In this document: one piece after another, positions 55,994 to 60,000 of the stretch
Layout: every line of letters begins with the position of its first letter
Numbering within the stretch: the stretch's first letter is position 1
Source of the DNA: Symsagittifera roscoffensis
Lineage: Eukaryota > Xenacoelomorpha > Acoela > Convolutidae
Reading direction: 5' to 3'
Length of the DNA: 60,000 bases
Assembly: GCF_963678635.1 (NCBI RefSeq)
Contig: NC_087071.1
Span: 21,607,194 to 21,667,193 of the forward strand
Position numbers and translations under genes: made by a program
The notes under the pieces: generated by a model
Told to the model about the DNA's origin: nothing
Databases searched by the model: none
The model's input: the letters and a program-made list of their open reading frames with translations, nothing else

Positions 55994-58514
55994 GCTTTTA
56001 TTAGCTTATTTATGCGTAAACTCAGCCTTTATGTAGTTTTCAGCGTCTAATTGGAAATTTTAGCGCCCTATTGGAGTTTTTATCTCCCTAAAAATTACCC
56101 TTTTTTTCACTGTTTTGCATGGTTTTTTTTCAAATTGCATGATTTGTTATGACTGTCAAGTATGTTAGTTTTAGTTTTCCGTTCCGATCCTTTTATCACA
56201 GCTCGCAGGAAAAACGACACTAAATTGAAAAAAAAAATTTTTTTTTCATATTTCTAAGACTATGGTTGCGGGATTCTGTGCTACTTGCACAGTAACCGGC
56301 TATCCTTGTAAATGATTATAAATTGTATCATGTATTTGGAATAAAATTACTGCATTTAGTTTTTATCAAAATCTATTTTGTACATATTTCAGAATTTATT
56401 ATTTGTTATGCAAGCTTCTTTTGATAAGACAAACAAATATTGTCATCAACATTTTGTGCTTCAATTCAACTACATCTTCGAGCAGGGCGAATTTTAGCCC
56501 TTCCCCTATCTTCTTGCCCTAATCCTGCTGCCAGTTTGGCGTTACTCAGTAGAAGCTCAGGTGTGTTTGATTGGTTAACCAGTAGAGAGTAGTCGACAAA
56601 ATTTGGTCGAATAGCTTCGATTAAGTCCACAACTGGAATGAAACTCTTGATATGTTATCACTAGATTTATAGCGTGTTTCTACTAAATAGCAGCGTATAA
56701 CTACTATAAAATGACATTGAAAAGCTTTTTCATCATTTTATAGAATACGGATAAAACCATCGATTGAGAAACAATAACAAATATTGATGGGCTAATGAGA
56801 TATGAATATTAAGTCCAGCTTCAGTTTCATCTAAATCTCTTTCTGTGTTTTTCTAAGATATTTTTGAGTCGGAACTTCAGCTAGCGATTATAGCTGCGCA
56901 AGGTTTTTTTCGGCTCGTTCAAACAGCGTTGAAGACGTATTTATCAAGTGATCATTAGCTTGAAAAGGACAGATTAAAATTGCATTCATTTCCGTGTAAT
57001 ACAAAAAGTATAATAGTCGAACATCTCAACAACAAAAAATCAAAAAAAGCCAATTTCTTTGAATTTTGCAACGGTTTTCACTGCCAGAAAAAAATATCAT
57101 CTAAGAACAGACTTTTTTTATGCTAACAGACATTTAAAATTATAGTCTCGCTGCTCTTCTGATTGCTCTTTGAACCGTCAAACTTTTTTTAACTTTGGTC
57201 TGAAGTTTCAAAAATAACAAGCATTGTAATTTGAATCTACAAACAAAACATTTGGAGCAATTTATATAAATTCCCGAATTCATTGCAAGGAAAGGCAGAC
57301 TGAAAATTTCGCGCGTATTATTTATTTAGTTATTCGAAATGTGCCGAAACGTGCCAACAATTTTTTTCTACAGACTACAAAAAAGTGAAAGAAAACTAAT
57401 TGCAGAAGTTGTTCCAAAAGAAAATCAGAGATTCTTTTTTAAAGTCAAAGATTCTTTTAAAAAGTCATTCTACTTTTTTTCAGTCTACTCTCAGTTTACT
57501 CCACCAGTTAAGCCTTGTTAACAAAATGACCAGTTTGCTGACTTTGAATGAAGTTTTTTTTGAGAATTATTTTTTGGATTATCATAATTGCATAGTTGAC
57601 ATTAAAATAAAATTAACAACAAGCAAGAAGCCGGGCTAATATAATTAGGTTAGTCTTAGTTTTTCAAAATGTCAAAAAACTGTGCTTGCGTTATTTTTCT
57701 TCAGACAACTTTCTCACATTTTTGAGTTTCTTAATTCTTCTAAGATCTCCTGATGGCCTAAGCGCAAAAAAGACGTCTTCACTTGCGACTATTTTGAGAT
57801 ATTCAAATGCTCGCAAAAATTCTCGCTCTATTATTCCGGCTTCAAATATCTGCTTGAAACACCAAAAAACACATCCAAAAAAATTCTCTTTTTTTCGAAA
57901 ATTAACCATGATTTGGTCAAAAACTCAATCGGACCTTTACAATTGCAGTTTTATTTTCCAGAGTTTTGCCCTGATACCATTTGTTTTTCTTTATATTGTC
58001 TGACATTTTACAGGCACCTTCACTCAGTCCAGATCAAAAAGGAAATCAATACATCGTCAAGAACTAAGAAATGATGTCACTGTTTTGCAAATTGTTAATT
58101 TTTATTTCACTTGCTGATTGTAAAAATTTCGTTCAGAGTATAGGTCCTGCTCGTTTTGCTCAAAATTTTGGTCAACAAAACTTTTTCTGACAGTCGATTA
58201 CAAATTTTGATCAGTCTCGCCGAAGACTTCGACACAAAATGATAAAGTTCAGAAACTTTTTGAAACGATCATAAGACATACAAACTATGAAAAAAATTTA
58301 AAAAGGCAGTGACTTGATTTATATAATGTATCATTTTCGCGTTATTAGCAGCAGATTAAGGAAGGTAACAAATTTGTGACAAAAAAGTCTGCATGATATG
58401 GAATTTTAGCCTTTCTCAAACACAATGAATCACTCTCCAATTATCAAAAACATATCACATCTTTACAGACTTTCAAGCACAACGTTGTGGAAATTACTTT
58501 CACAGAGCTGAAAC
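55994..58514 (+). other. unit 2 interior, no clear gene
   Basis: It corresponds to 49858-52375 with about 1% differences. The candidate exon of unit 1 is at 57377-57521 here and is unchanged in translation. Confidence 0.45.
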
Positions 58515-58519
58515 TTTAG

Positions 58520-58966
58520 TAACGAAAGTAACGAAACTTTAGTGCTCGAGGTGATTTTTTAGACAATTTTCAATTTTTTAGCATTCCATTTCTGAAAGCA
58601 TTTTTTCATCAATCAGTAACTATTTTGTCCTGAGCTTAAATTTGAATAAAGTATTTGACCTTTGATTATTTTTCGTAAAGTTATGAGGGTTTAAAGATTG
58701 CCAAATTGGCCAATTTGGAACAATTAACGAGCGACAAATTTTTGCGCTTAAAAGAAGCTTATTTGCCATAACTAATTTGTTTCTAGGAGCAAAACTTATC
58801 ACTTTGTACTTATTATGGCTTGTGGGGGACAATTTTTGCAAAAAAAAATCTCAAAATAAAAAAAAATTCGTTTTACTTAGTTTAATTTTGTCATGTTATT
58901 ACTGCTCCATAGACCTTAAAAGGCAGTCGGACCATTCAGGGCTTTGCACTGATACGAGCTGTCTTG
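58520..58966 (+). repeat. interspersed repeat family A, copy 8
   Basis: This is the duplicate of copy 7 within unit 2, with a few substitutions (for example GGGTTTAAAGATTG for GGGTTCAAAGATTG). Confidence 0.85.
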
Positions 58967-59535
58967 TTTCTTTATTTTTTCTAATTTCAAATAAACTCTT
59001 CTCTATCTTTCTGCAGCCTAAAAAGATGTTCTGTTAATGACTTATAGTTTCTTTTTAGTATAACTTCAGTCCAAGTATAATTTCAGTTCAATTCGAAATG
59101 GTTTTGAATAACAAGTGTAATTTTAGTCCAAGTATAGTTTCAGTTCGACGGAAACAGTTAACGTAACTGCGCACTTGATGTTACAGCAAACAATACTGCG
59201 CGCGTGAAACCTTGAACCTGTTAGTTTGCCTTTTAAGGTAACCTGTTACGTTTGATGGAAGAATAATACTTTTCTTAAACCCAAAACTGAGCTTAATTAT
59301 TTTCAAAATCTTCCTCCTCGCGCATTGTAAAGTACAAAGAGATAAATTTTCAAGCATTTTTTGAATTATAGGTAAATTCTGAAGTTCCCAAGCTCAAGAT
59401 GGAATGATTTTTGAGCTAAATCAAAATACCGCTCTGGCTTATCTTCAAAAAAAAAACGGACAAAACAATTTATTAGCGCAAAATTATCATCTCAAATTCG
59501 CGCACTAGTTTTCAATTCAAAACCCATTACTTCAG
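58967..59535 (+). repeat. composite repeat block following A copy 8
   Basis: It corresponds to 52831-53400 of unit 1 and shares its landmarks with 29461-30430. The remaining sequence to the window end matches 53401-53864 and contains no gene. Confidence 0.75.
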
Positions 59536-60000
59536 AAAATAGTCTCTGGTGATTTACTTGTCTAAGTTTGAGCTCAAGGCAGCAATATTTTTATACGGTA
59601 GAAAAACTTTGCCGAAAACGTTATGAAACAATTTCAAAAAAAAGTATATAATCTTTTTCTTTGAAAAGTGCAACCATTAATCCGAATTCTCAATTAGCTT
59701 CCTATTATGTTCCTTAAGACTTTAAAACAGCCAGCGTCGTAGCCGTCAAAATAGTTATCAATGTTCGACATCAATGCCCCTGGCCCTACGAAAAGCTAGA
59801 CTAACTATTTTTAATTAAATAAAGTCAGATAAACAAAATATTATAGTTTTTTTTGGGTAAGTGAGAGATATTTGAGCTCTAGGGCGTTTTACCCTAACAA
59901 ATTTTTTAATTCCAATCAATGAAAAAAATCACAATTTCAGAAAAGTTTATCATACCCTGCGCACCAAACTAAAAACATATAACACTGCTGATCATTATAT

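Larger units (their letters stand above)
54481..60000 (+). repeat. 6.13-kb direct tandem duplication, unit 2 (cut by the window end)
   Basis: It can be aligned with unit 1 over its whole length at an offset of 6134-6136 bases. It reaches the point equivalent to about 53864 at the window edge, so at least 600 bases of the unit, and possibly more units, lie outside. Confidence 0.95.

Overview
The window is eukaryotic (metazoan) DNA. Its coding pieces are split by GT-AG introns, it carries LTR retrotransposons of the BEL/Pao and Ty3/gypsy classes, tRNA-derived SINE-like sequences and MITE-like elements, and it has a RING/B-box (TRIM-type) gene. There are no bacterial operons, rRNAs or CRISPR arrays. 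Short introns (about 60-69 nt where I can place them), an env-bearing Ty3/gypsy element of the kind known as Tor in the larvacean Oikopleura, and abundant SINE-like repeats make a larvacean (appendicularian) tunicate my best guess. This is inference, not proof.

Layout. 1-6335: the 3' two thirds of a decayed BEL/Pao retrotransposon (protease, RT, RNase H, integrase). Its last 2.1 kb (RNase H end, integrase and 3' region) is present twice in direct tandem. 6336-about 20300: a very A-rich, G-poor Ty3/gypsy-like element with gag, protease remnant, RT, RNase H, integrase, a long pre-env region, an env-like gene and an unrecognised downstream ORF. It is full of stops and frameshifts and has internal rearrangements. 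20300-32990: gene-poor DNA with interspersed repeats (families called A and B here), a MITE-like element, a degenerate minisatellite and hairpins.

32992-35575: two exons of a TRIM-type gene encoding RING, B-box2, coiled coil and the start of a beta-rich region. 35576-48574 would be a 13-kb intron. It holds a nearly perfect 50-bp foldback, a tandem duplication of about 5 kb (37071-46878) and an AT-rich palindromic stretch (47540-48220). 48575-49511: four further exons that join to the TRIM exons in phase and would complete a 573-codon reading frame. These exons lie in a 6.13-kb unit that is repeated in tandem from 54481 to beyond the window end. The last two small exons occur a third time at 54222-54416.

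The striking theme is local tandem duplication at several scales (208 bp, 2.1 kb, 5 kb, 6.1 kb), with short microhomology at two of the junctions I could read. The most interesting biological possibility is a TRIM gene with one constant RING/B-box/coiled-coil front and a tandem array of interchangeable C-terminal exon cassettes. The main alternative for the two largest duplications is haplotype duplication created by genome assembly.
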